Origin: Pavlovales sp. CCMP2436
Taxonomy: Eukaryota > Haptophyta > Pavlovophyceae > Pavlovales
Reading direction: 5' to 3'
DNA length: 10,956 nucleotides
Assembly: GCA_026770615.1 (NCBI GenBank)
Contig: MU631386.1
Span: 334,589-345,544 of the forward strand
A program made the translations under genes and the position numbers. Below the pieces are notes generated by a model. The model made no database searches. It had not been told where the DNA came from and saw nothing but the letters and a program-made list of their open reading frames with translations. Of this stretch, positions 1 to 7,031 are shown piece by piece. How positions within the stretch are numbered: position 1 is the stretch's first letter; every line of letters begins with the position of its first letter.

Positions 1-511
1 CCTTTACCGCCTGCGCCCTGGCCTCCTTGGCCACCTTAGCCGCCTGCTCCTTCGCCTTAGCCGCCTGCACCTTCCCCTCCTTGGCCGCCGCGTTCTCTGC
101 CGCCTGTTTCCCTTTAATCTTCGCCGTCTTCTTCTCCTTTTCCGCCTGTTCTACCTTGGCCAGCAGCTCCGCTGCAGCCCATCCCGCCTCCGTCGCTTCC
201 TCAGCTGCCTTCCGCTCCGCGGCCGCCTTCTCCGCGGCCTTCAGCTGCTCGTTCGCGTATAGCAGAGTCGTAAGCGCCTTGTCAGCGTCTCCACCAGCAT
301 CGTCGAGCGCAAACTCGGCGACAGAGAGGTCGGTTCCTGCTACCTCGGCAAGGTGCGCCAACTCCACGTCGCGTGGTGTTTGTGGCGGCTTCTCCTCGGA
401 GATCGACGACTCCGTCGTTCGCGGCACCTTCGCGGCGGGCGGGGTGGCCGGGAGCGGGGGGGGCGGGGCTGTGTGCGGCTCTGATTGCGCGGCTTCTTTT
501 CGCGCCAGGAC
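1..511 (-). CDS. Partial Ala/Lys/Glu-rich, probably coiled-coil protein
   Basis: Read on the minus strand, one frame stays open from a TGA at 512-514 to the left edge, about 169 codons. The first ~75 residues are rich in Pro, Ala, Thr, Ser and acidic residues, with a run of prolines. The remainder is dominated by Ala, Lys, Glu and Gln, with recurring patterns such as KEQAAK and KEAAAK-like steps, as expected of a long charged helix or coiled coil. There is no Met in this frame, so the true start must lie in an upstream exon. A pyrimidine-containing acceptor candidate (CTCTGAG) ends at 511, next to the open frame. No catalytic domain is visible and the 3' end is outside the window. The opposite strand also has an open frame (27-533), but its Ala/Ser/Cys/Phe composition looks like the antisense of the charged helix. 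The function is unknown. Confidence 0.42.
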
Positions 512-514
512 TCA

Positions 515-1223
515 GAGCGCAGGGATGCACTGAACCGGTCAGCGAGGGATCCACGGGCGGCGGGAAAGTTTATTAAGTTAAAAGGAGAGGATTATTGATG
601 AGTCACCCTGTCCGACCGGCTCGAGACCCCTTGTTGGCATTCGTGGCCATGGGGAAGGAGATAGCAGCCGCCCCCGTGAAAAGGGGCAGGTTCGGCGAGC
701 TGCGCACACAGCGCACATTCAAATTTTATAATATTTAAAAACAGCGTTCAGCGTTGCAACAATCCATGCTAGTCGCCAGGTTGCCCACGCCACCAGTCGC
801 GGTCCAGAATACCGAAATAACACGAAAACTAAGAGCACCCAGATAAAAGACTGACGGGGAGCAGACACGGGCGCCGAGAGACGAAGCCATCTGCCGGCGC
901 CCTATCCAAACTAGACAGCTGATGAATACCCTCGCTAACAGCCGCTGGGTTGATCCCACGGTGTTTAGCATTTGGTGAATACGCAGCCTAGCCGAAACTC
1001 ATTCGTGCCGTAAATAAAAGAACGCCCGATCCAATAATAAAATTGTTTTCCTGGGCTGTCGCAGGGTGGCGGCGATAGCAGCGTACCGTGCCAGGCCCAC
1101 CAATACCGAGTATACGCCACGATGGCAGCCAAGGAAAACGAGTTCGAGTAGCGGACGCATCCTATCAGGGTACTCCTGAGCTCGCCAGAGCTCCCGAGCA
1201 GCCCGCATCCTCCCGGCGTCTGG
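515..1223. other. Intergenic stretch, no gene supported
   Basis: This region separates the minus-strand Lys/Ala-rich gene from the plus-strand oxygenase, so it probably holds 5' sequences of both. A small plus-strand open frame at 598-738 (46 codons, ATG to TAA, beginning MSHPVRPARD) has no recognisable features. The open frames on the minus strand at 735-971 and 965-1492 have no domain, and the second overlaps the oxygenase antisense. An AT-rich patch occurs at 719-740. The oxygenase frame is closed upstream by TAG at 1149-1151, with no in-frame ATG before 1224. Confidence 0.5.
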
Positions 1224-2267
1224 ATGCTCGTCTTCGCGCTCACGGCCCTCGCAGCGGTGGCCGTCGACTTCTCGCCCATCGCCTCGGGCGGGATCGTCGT
1301 GGTCAGGAACTGGCTGCCGGCGCCGCTGACAGCAGCCTTGCGGCTTGACGCGATGGAGTTGCGCGCGGACGGCTGCTTCCGGGCCAGCGGGCTGCGCGAC
1401 AGACGAACGACTACCGGCGCCGCGCGGCAGGCCTTTGGCAATGCCGACCGTCTTGTCCTTAACATGGCTCGCGGCCTCGGCGGTGACCGCATTGCGCGCG
1501 CCGCCCTCGACGAGCACCTCGAGCTGCTGCGCCAGAACTTGGGCGTTTCGCTGCGCAGGCCGGGGCTGCGCGTCGCTGAGCAGTACTACTCTATCCACGG
1601 TCGAGGCGCATTTTTGGCTCGCCACTTGGACGAGAGGCACGACGACACGAAGGGCGAGCTGGGTTGGACGAGTTCAACGCGCAGGAGCATCTCATTTTTA
1701 ATATATCTCTCTGCGGATGGATGGGGCGAGCCAGGCGGCGCAGGGGCGGGGGGTGATCTCGTCGCCTTCTCCCGGCGTGCAGGGCAAACGGAGTGCGGGG
1801 CACACGGCGGAAACCTGCAGGTGGGCTGGCTAAATGGAAGAGCAGGCCACGAGCCCGTGTTTCTTGACAGCTGGGTCAAAACGCAGTCCGCAGTGGACGA
1901 GGGTGGGTGGCGGCCACTCTCGGTGCTTTACAGCCTCGAGGATGGGCAACGCCAAGTGCTGGGCGCTCCCTTTTTCTACGACGCAGAATCGTGGCCTTCA
2001 CCGGCGGACGGCAGCGGCATGTCGCCTGACGAGCTCGAGGCCGCATTCTCCGCTCAGCTCCTCGAGCACCTCCGGCCTTGCTTCCGCATCTGCGACCGCG
2101 TGGACGACGCCTCACTCGTGACCAGGGTGGTTCCTGCGGGCGGCACACTCGTCCTCTTTGACAGCGTCGCCGTCCCGCACGAGGTCGCCCCGACCTTGAG
2201 CGGGGAGAGATATGCAATGGCAGGCTGGCTTCACCAGAAAGTGCAAGAGCCCCCTGACTGGTGCTGA
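1224..2267 (+). CDS. 2-oxoglutarate/Fe(II) dioxygenase, prolyl-4-hydroxylase-like
   Basis: A single open frame of 347 codons ends at TGA. ATG 1224 is the first in-frame Met after the upstream TAG at 1149-1151. The N-terminus (MLVFALTALAAVAV) is hydrophobic and may be a signal peptide. The catalytic double-stranded beta-helix is recognisable. YYSIHGRGAFLARHLDE holds the HxD iron ligands, His134 and Asp136. RRSISFLIYLSADGW and GGDLVAF (about 154-182) are the following strands. VPAGGTLVLFDS then VPHEVAP gives the distal iron ligand, His319. GERYAMAGWLH supplies the basic residue expected to bind 2-oxoglutarate, Arg329. In this family O2 and 2-oxoglutarate are used to hydroxylate a substrate, often a prolyl residue; the substrate here is unknown. 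Unusually, about 115 residues separate GGDL from the final strands, which are normally close together. There is no internal stop or frameshift, so it looks intact. An unannotated 5' exon remains possible. Confidence 0.85.
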   Translation: MLVFALTALAAVAVDFSPIASGGIVVVRNWLPAPLTAALRLDAMELRADGCFRASGLRDRRTTTGAARQAFGNADRLVLNMARGLGGDRIARAALDEHLELLRQNLGVSLRRPGLRVAEQYYSIHGRGAFLARHLDERHDDTKGELGWTSSTRRSISFLIYLSADGWGEPGGAGAGGDLVAFSRRAGQTECGAHGGNLQVGWLNGRAGHEPVFLDSWVKTQSAVDEGGWRPLSVLYSLEDGQRQVLGAPFFYDAESWPSPADGSGMSPDELEAAFSAQLLEHLRPCFRICDRVDDASLVTRVVPAGGTLVLFDSVAVPHEVAPTLSGERYAMAGWLHQKVQEPPDWC

Positions 2268-2280
2268 ATTTAATGTTAGC

Positions 2281-2336
2281 ATTCGTGTGCGCTCTTGAGC
2301 GTGGACGAATGTGTGTGATTACTCGAGGGTAATCAC
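2281..2336 (+). other. Two consecutive hairpins just after the oxygenase stop
   Basis: At 2281-2310 ATTCGT pairs with ACGAAT on the outside and CGCTC with GAGCG on the inside, around a TT loop and a small internal loop. At 2315-2336 GTGATTAC and GTAATCAC form a perfect 8-bp stem around TCGAGG. Together they begin 14 bases after the TGA and would lie in the 3' UTR. No function is assigned. An RNA-processing or stability role is possible, but chance is not excluded. Confidence 0.4.
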
Positions 2337-2491
2337 AGGGGGATTTACTGGATAGTTATCCTTTCCCCCATTGCGATGCAACACACTTCCGGTCGGCGGC
2401 ATTCGTCGGCGAGGTAAGGAAGGCTCTTAACCCAACTATCGGAGGTGGACTTATAGAATCCAGGAAGAGTCCAGGATGTAATGTTCCTGAC

Positions 2492-2883
2492 TGTTGGATA
2501 CGCCGGTAGATCTCATCTCTCGTCTAGTCCTTGCAGCGCTAGACGGTACCCGTCGACTCGACGGGCGGCAGGTCTCTAGGGAAGTTGAGGAAATGCAAGC
2601 GGAACGGAAACAGACGAACAAAACGGCTGATGAAGCAAAAGCGAGCGGAAAACCAAACACCGTAATCGAAGAGTGATTAACAGCAACAGTGTTGTTATTA
2701 ATCTGACTCTCGGTTCAACTGGACTGTAAGTCCAATGACTGGACCACAGTAGCAAGCGGCTTACCCGTATGACACGGGTTGGAACAGCAAGTGTGTGCTG
2801 TGTACTGCGGGGCAGGCGGTCAGCGGTGTAGGCTGGAGTATATGCAATAGCCAAGAGCATATACAATAGTCATACCGTCAACA
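2492..2883 (-). repeat. 3' LTR of the copia-type element
   Basis: This 392-bp copy matches 6234-6613 with the same TGTTG/CAACA ends. It lies 224 bases downstream of the oxygenase stop, so the insertion bounds that gene's 3' flank. It retains about 10 bases near 2655 that are absent in the other copy. The plus-strand open frame within it (2494-2676) has no coding signature and recurs in the other LTR, so it is not a gene. Confidence 0.93.
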
Positions 2884-2892
2884 CCCCCCCGC
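2884..2892 (-). other. Polypurine tract next to the 3' LTR
   Basis: Seven C residues at 2884-2890 followed by GC read GCGGGGGGG on the minus strand, directly abutting the TGTTGA start of the 3' LTR. A purine run at this position is the expected plus-strand primer of LTR elements. It is short but correctly placed. Confidence 0.7.
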
Positions 2893-2896
2893 GACA

Positions 2897-2950
2897 TCAG
2901 TGCAGGTTGACGCCCTGCTTGATGACGATCTTGTGCCTGCCGAACGTGAC
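2897..2950 (-). pseudogene. Second, diverged copy of the pol C-terminus
   Basis: On the minus strand this reads VTFGRHKIVIKQGVNLH followed by TGA (2897-2899). The main pol frame ends ATFCRHVKIIMQGAD followed by TAG (3257-3259). The two share T-F-R-H, hydrophobic positions and Q-G, and the underlying DNA is also similar (GCCCTGC..GATCTTG..GCCTGC.GAACGT). The copy lies between the minisatellite and the polypurine tract. It appears to be a duplicated, or displaced original, end of the pol gene. Confidence 0.6.
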
Positions 2951-3073
2951 CCACGTCTGGGCTGCTCGGCGCGGCGACTTGGCTTCTGCTTGGCGACGCG
3001 GCGGCTGAACTCCACGGCGTCTTGACTGTGCGGCGCGACGGCTGCGCCCTGAACTTGGCGGCGCGACGGTGGC

Positions 3074-3245
3074 GGCTTGACGAACTTGCGGCACGGCGGC
3101 GTCGGCTTGGCGGCGTGGCGGTGGCGGCTTGACGGACTTGCGGCACGGCGGCGGCGGCTTGGCGGCGCGGCGGCGGCGGCTTGACAGACTTGCGGCTTGG
3201 CGGCGGCGGCTTGGCGGCGCGGCGGTGGCGACTTGACGGCGGCGC
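3074..3245. repeat. 52-bp GC-rich minisatellite within the retrotransposon
   Basis: Units starting GGCTTGACgrACTTGCGGC occur at 3074, 3126 and 3178, and a partial fourth (GACTTGAC) at 3230: an exact 52-bp period, with degenerate relatives back to about 3000. The rest of each unit is built of GGC/GGCGC steps. Because 52 is not a multiple of 3, the reading frame rotates from unit to unit. The Arg/Ala/Pro-rich open frames on the minus strand here (2820-3288) are therefore by-products of composition. The repeat lies between the RNase H stop and the 3' LTR. Confidence 0.8.
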
Positions 3246-3256
3246 GGCGGCGGCGG

Positions 3257-3586
3257 CTAGTCGGCGCCCTGCATAATGATCTTGACATGCCTGCAGAACG
3301 TTGCCGTAGTGGTTGCCTTGGTCATGATGTCGGCGTGGTTGAGGTCGGTATGGATCTTTTCGACCTTGATCACCCCGTTCTCCTGCGCGGCGCGGATGTA
3401 GTGGTACTTCACGTCGATGTGTTTGGTCCTCTTATGATGAACAGGGTTCTCCACTAAATATATCGTGCCCTGGTTGTCCTCGTACAGAATTGTCGGGCCG
3501 AGCTGCGGACTGCGGATGAAGGCAGCGACCTTGCGCAGGTAGTAGAGCTCTCGAGCCGCGTCCGAGGCCACGATGTACTCTGCCTC
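3257..3586 (-). pseudogene. Copia RNase H, C-terminal part
   Basis: The frame begins with EAEYIVASD (3575-3586 encode EAEY) and continues through YEDNQGTIYLVENPVHHKR, TKHIDVKYHYIRAAQ and HTDLNHADIMTK to TAG at 3257-3259. These are the hallmark blocks of the copia RNase H: the Glu of EAEY, the Asp of EDNQ, and the Asp of HID followed by the YHYIR helix. The enzyme normally degrades the RNA of the RNA/DNA hybrid during reverse transcription. The block is well preserved, but it sits in a different frame from its N-terminal half because of about five extra bases just upstream, between VALS and EAEY. ADIMTK near the end matches the usual copia ADxLTK motif. Confidence 0.85.
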
Positions 3587-4146
3587 ACATCATAGATGGA
3601 GAGCGCTACGATGGACTGCAGGCTGCTCTGCAACGATACCGGCGCACCGTTAAACATCACGATGTAGCCGCTTGTCGATCTGCGCCCCTCCGTGTCGGCG
3701 CTCCAGTCGGAGTCAGCAAACGCCACAAGGCCGGGGTACTTGGGGTCCTCCTCGTACCGATAGAGGATGCCCAGGTCTCTTGTGCCCTGGAGGTAGCGGA
3801 AGACTCGACACGCCGCAACGTGGTCACGTACGCGAGGCTTGCTCATCCGCCGCGCCAGCATGCCGACAGAGTGAACGATGTCAGGCCGGCATGTCGTCAC
3901 GCAGAACATCAGCGCGCTCATCATCTCCTGGTAGAGCTGGACGTCCTTGCGATATAACATCGTCTCGTCCGAGGTCTGGATGGGGTCGTCGCACGATGCC
4001 TCTGAATTGCGCACAGCCCGACAGTTCGATATGTGGAAACGGGCGAGGATGCCGACGATGTACTGCGTCAGGTGCATGTGGATGCCATACTTGCCGACCG
4101 TGTACTGCGCGCCAAGGAACTTGTCCAGATCTTGTAGCTTGATCTC
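3587..4146 (-). pseudogene. Copia RT C-terminal end and RNase H N-terminal part
   Basis: The minus-strand frame starts EIKLQDLDKFLGAQYT, continues with HLTQYIVGILARFH, then MSALMFCVTTCRPDIVHSVG, FRYLQGTRDLGILYRY and FADSDWSADTEGRRSTSGY, and reaches SIVALS. These match the RT thumb/connection and the start of RNase H in Ty1/copia pol: the FLG block, the Q-Y-I..L..F block, the TRPDI block, the YL.GT block and the catalytic Asp of ADSDW. The segment begins immediately after the RT N-terminal block, in a different frame, so RT motifs that should precede it, including YVDD, are absent. After VALS the frame drifts away from the family. Confidence 0.85.
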
Positions 4147-5700
4147 TTGAGCGGCACGGCGACCTCTTGGATCGTGCCTTTCTCGTCATGCATCTTGGAG
4201 TGGTCCTGCATGGCTCGCAGCCAGTCCGCGGCGTGCTCTGAGCGTAAGGCCTGCTTATGGTTAGGAGGGATGCTTACTGGTTGCCCGCCGTAGAACGCTG
4301 TGCTGGCCGGTCGTGCGTGCGCTACGACAGGGCTGCTCGATGCTGCGGCGGCAGCGACTCGACCACTCGGCGCGGCGCCGACGCAACTGCGCGATGCGGC
4401 CACCGTGTCAGCGTCTTGACCACGCGGCGCGGCCAAGCCGCGCGACTTGCTCCTTGACGCTCGATCACGCCTCTGCGGGTCGTGCTTGAGCGTGAGGAGC
4501 GGAGCGCCTGCGGGCCGCAAGATGGTGGCCTCGGGCTTGTCGGCCTCGAGCTCGCTCTCGCTTTTCAAATCGACGGACTCGGGCTTGCCGACAGGCGTGG
4601 ACGCCTCGGACTCGAAAGGCGTGTGCCCCCCCTCGAGGAGCGGACGCTCGTCGACTTGTATACGCCGCGAGAATGCGAGACGTCCGTCGTCTAGCAACAC
4701 TATCCAGCCCAGCATGTAGCGGTAGGTCCGATCAAGCTGCACGCCGTCCTCGCCGCGGCCCATCACTCTGCCGTGCGCCGACTGCATGCCGAACTTGCTC
4801 TTGGGTTTGGTCCCCTCTCCGAGCAAGAGGACCCGGCACGGCGCTCCAAAGATTACAAAGTGCTTGCAGCTCGGCCGCCGGCCGAAGAAAAGCTAGAAAG
4901 GCGAGACAAAGCGCACGGCGCCAGTCGTCGGGTCGACAACGCGCCGCGATGCGAGACGGTTGCGAGCTGCAACCGCGTGCCTGAACGCCCAATGCCAATG
5001 GCAGAAGCTTTGGCCTGACGTGGCCAGCCTCGCACGCACATCTGGCTCGAGAGTCCCAAAGCTGCGCTCAGCCACGGCATTGCTGGCAGGGGTGTGCGGG
5101 CACGACGTGACGTTGGCCGCCAGTCCATACTCGAGAAACACCTTGCCAAAGGCATCCGAGTTCATAGGTGTACCTCCGTCGGTGTGAACGTACCGACAAA
5201 AACCCTTGCCGAGCATGAACAAGCCGCCGGCATGTGCCGACGCGCCGAGCTCGGAAAAGTAGTGCCGCGCGAGCTCGGGGAGCTCGCGCTGCGACTTCGC
5301 AAAGTAAGCCCGGCGGAATCGCGAGTATGCATCCACGAAGAGAATGGCATGCTTGTAACCCGACCGGTCCTTCTCGATGTTCTTTATGGGCAAATCGTGC
5401 TTGGACGCCGAGTAGACGTCCAGGTATGTGATCTCGCCAGCGGCCTTGGCATCGGGCAACGGCAACTCGTGTGTGAGTCGCCGCATGCGTGCGTCCGACA
5501 GCGTGTTGAGGGCCGACGCCATTGGAGTTTGACTCCCCATGTCGTCGACTGCCCTGCGCGTCCGCGCAAGCAGGTTCTTGTCCGTTGTGCCCGTCCGGAG
5601 GGACCACAAACGCAGCCAGTCCACAGAGGGGCGCCCCCCTCCGTGACCAGCAACGCTGGTCTCCCCCGGGCCACTTAATTTCCCTGGCCATAGGAGGCCT
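4147..5700 (-). pseudogene. Copia integrase, connector and RT N-terminus
   Basis: One minus-strand frame with a single TAG (4893-4895). LWSLRTGT near 5606 is a degraded form of the zinc-binding WHxRLGH region. The integrase core follows: TYLDVYS with Asp at 5418-5420, FVDAYSRFRRAYFAKS, VHTDGGT with Asp at 5178-5180, and NAVAERSFG with Glu at 5067-5069. This is a DDE triad with 36 residues between the last two, fitting the D,D35E family that joins cDNA to chromosomal DNA. The TAG falls in VSPF-stop-LFFGRRP, where copia proteins usually read (T/S)PxELxFGxxP, followed by FVIFGAPCRV. A long variable connector leads to PPNHKQALRSEHAADWLRAM and IQEVAVPLK, the first RT block, where the frame ends abruptly. 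Confidence 0.88.
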
Positions 5701-6049
5701 GGAAACACTGCTCTGTGCGGCGTAGATTGGAGGGGCCACCGCGGCGCGACGATGCGCGTACCTTTGGCGGCTGCGCGATTGCGGCTGGTTTGCCGTCGGC
5801 CGACGCCTTGTTGGCGCGCATGCTTGTGTGCGCGCCGCTGATGCCGTTGATCACAACGAGACCGGTGATCTCGGCGACCGACTGCGACGCTCCTCCTCAG
5901 TGCACGATGTAACTGCTGGAATTGATGCCGCCGACTCTGCACGCCTCCACCTTCTTGGTGATCATCTTCTTGGGGAACAGGCTCTGGTCGGCGCCAGAGT
6001 CCAGGCACATCTTGACGTTGTCGAACGAGGTGTCGTCCTGACCCTCATG
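5675..6049 (-). pseudogene. Retropepsin-like aspartic protease
   Basis: The minus-strand frame contains MCLDSGADQSLFPKK, with the catalytic Asp at 5999-6001 in the DSGA motif of retroviral-type aspartic proteases, and later EITGLVVINGISG. Such proteases act as dimers and cut the element's polyprotein. An in-frame TGA at 5897-5899 follows YIVH, and the frame closes with TAA at 5675-5677. A frame change is needed both from the upstream gag remnant and to the downstream integrase. The residues after DSGA (DQSLFPKK) are less typical of copia proteases than those of the second element (DSGATVSM). Confidence 0.7.
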
Positions 6050-6234
6050 TTGCCGTAAACTATGGAGTTCTTGTCGACGATCGCCTGGAAGCGGCCGAGC
6101 ACCTGCTGGTTGATCACCAGGTTGCCGAGGTCGGCGAGGGTGATCTTGAACAACTTGAACTCGTCGCTGTTCTTGCCCTTGTCAAACCGAGAGAAATTGA
6201 AACCGGCACGGGGGAAGCTTCCCGATGACGTCAT
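5962..6234 (-). pseudogene. Short gag-region remnant starting at the LTR junction
   Basis: The ATG is formed by the last base of the 5' LTR plus the first two internal bases (6234-6232). The frame reads MTSSGSFPRAGFNFSRFD, then FKLFKITLADLGNLVI and QQVLGRFQAIVDKNSIVYGN, after which it departs from the protease frame. Copia Gag is normally several hundred residues with a CCHC zinc knuckle. Neither the length nor the knuckle is present, so most of gag is missing or this is only leader/linker. The identity is inferred mainly from position. Confidence 0.4.
6225..6234. promoter_or_regulatory. Palindromic CRE-like site at the LTR/internal junction
   Basis: ATGACGTCAT is a perfect 10-bp palindrome whose core, TGACGTCA (6226-6233), is the consensus recognised by bZIP factors of the CREB/ATF type. 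It abuts the inner edge of the 5' LTR, exactly where a tRNA primer-binding site should begin. No TGG-starting primer-binding site is seen. Factor binding is inference from the motif alone. Confidence 0.35.
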
Positions 6235-6613
6235 GTTGGTTACGCCGGTAGATCTCATCTCTCGTCTAGTCCTTGCAGCGCTAGACGGTACCCGTCGACT
6301 CGACGGGCAGCAGGTCTCTAGGGAAGTTGAGAGAATGTAAGCGGAACAGAAACAGACGAACAAAACGGCTGATGAAGCAAAAGCGAGCCGAAACCCGTAG
6401 AGTAATTAACAGCAACAGTGTTGCTATTAATCTAATTCTCTGTTCAACTGGACTGTAAGTCCAATGACTGGACCACAGTAGCAAGCAACTTACCCGTATG
6501 ACACGGGTTGGAACCAGCAAGTGTGTGCTGTGTGCTGCGGGGCAGGCGGTCAGCGGTATAGGCTGGAGTATATGCAATAGCTAAGAGCATATGCAATAGC
6601 CATACCGTCAACA
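6234..6613 (-). repeat. 5' LTR of the copia-type element
   Basis: This 380-bp copy is aligned by eye to 2492-2883 with about 20 substitutions, mostly transitions, and two indels, including a roughly 10-base loss near 6399. Because the element is coded on the minus strand, this right-hand copy is upstream. Internal features shared with the other copy are a CCCGTC/GACGGG hairpin, a GGACT/AGTCC hairpin, an ACCCGT/ACGGGT hairpin, and a doubled ATATGCAATAGC segment near the transcription-proximal end. No promoter element can be assigned with confidence. Confidence 0.93.
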
Positions 6614-6800
6614 CTAACCGTACCTAGAGTTTTAAGGGACCGCCCTATAAACTCGATTACGTTAAAGGGACCACTTCGTTCGTCGTTGCTTGTGCAAGAT
6701 TGTGCAATAGATTAGTCATCTACCGCGGGGCGCCTCGAGCTCGAGCCGCGCACCTGTACTCAGCAGATACCGTAACTGACCTGCTGTGTGATGCCGATAG
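6614..6800 (+). other. Spacer between the two retroelements, no gene supported
   Basis: This AT-moderate sequence directly follows the likely target-site duplication. A plus-strand frame without a start codon stays open for about 70 codons and includes the pieces PPYKLDYVKGTTSFV and DLLCDADRGIFMTTYQG before stopping at a TGA near 6862. It resembles nothing I recognise. A CTCGAGCTCGAG palindrome sits near 6734. The segment could be leader or LTR sequence of the second element, but no repeat partner is visible in the window. Confidence 0.3.
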
Positions 6801-7031
6801 AGGTATATTCATGACGACATACCAGGGCCGGGCGGGCTTAAGCTTAAGTCGTCTCCTGGGTTGACCTCCAACTCGGATCCTTTTGACCAAGTGGTGACGG
6901 AGATCATCACCAACGACCAGCCGCAGCTCTTGCCTGCCAAGCTTGGCACGCCGATGGATGAGCAGCACCTGGTACACCCGGGCATACACCCGGGCATCAA
7001 CAAGAGCGTGTGAGCGTCACTGTTCCGCCGG

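Larger units (their letters stand above)
2492..6613 (-). mobile_element. Defective Ty1/copia-type LTR retrotransposon
   Basis: Two direct repeats at 2492-2883 and 6234-6613 bound a minus-strand coding region in the order aspartic protease, integrase, RT (ends only), RNase H. That order defines the Ty1/copia superfamily; gypsy elements place integrase last. Each LTR has 5-bp inverted ends TGTTG/CAACA. The flanks read CTGAC (2487-2491) and CTAAC (6614-6618), a likely 5-bp target duplication with one mismatch. The internal region is only about 3.35 kb, shorter than usual for copia. Gag is reduced to about 70 codons and the RT centre is absent. Pol carries a TGA at 5897-5899, a TAG at 4893-4895 and frameshifts near 4147, 3587 and 5700. 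LTR divergence of about 20 substitutions in 380 bases points to an old insertion. It could not encode its own replication, though its intact ends might still be mobilised in trans. Confidence 0.92.

Noticed and set aside
27..533. Plus-strand 168-codon open frame rich in Ala, Ser, Cys and Phe
   Set aside because: It is the antisense of a more protein-like Ala/Lys/Glu helix on the minus strand. The long open frame is a by-product of GC-rich codons.
598..738. Small plus-strand open frame of 46 codons
   Set aside because: It is short, has no motif, and lies in a probable 5' region with nothing to support translation.
965..1640. Long minus-strand open frames opposite the oxygenase start
   Set aside because: They are shadows of the plus-strand dioxygenase, which has clear catalytic motifs.
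2960..3250. Regular repeats considered as a CRISPR array
   Set aside because: The units are contiguous, diverged and lack unique spacers, and the context is eukaryotic.
2820..3288. Arg/Ala/Pro-rich minus-strand open frames
   Set aside because: They are translations of a 52-bp minisatellite whose unit length rotates the frame. Only the small pol-tail piece at 2897-2950 looks meaningful.
5094..5678. Plus-strand 194-codon open frame
   Set aside because: It is antisense to the integrase core, which has the DDE residues on the minus strand.
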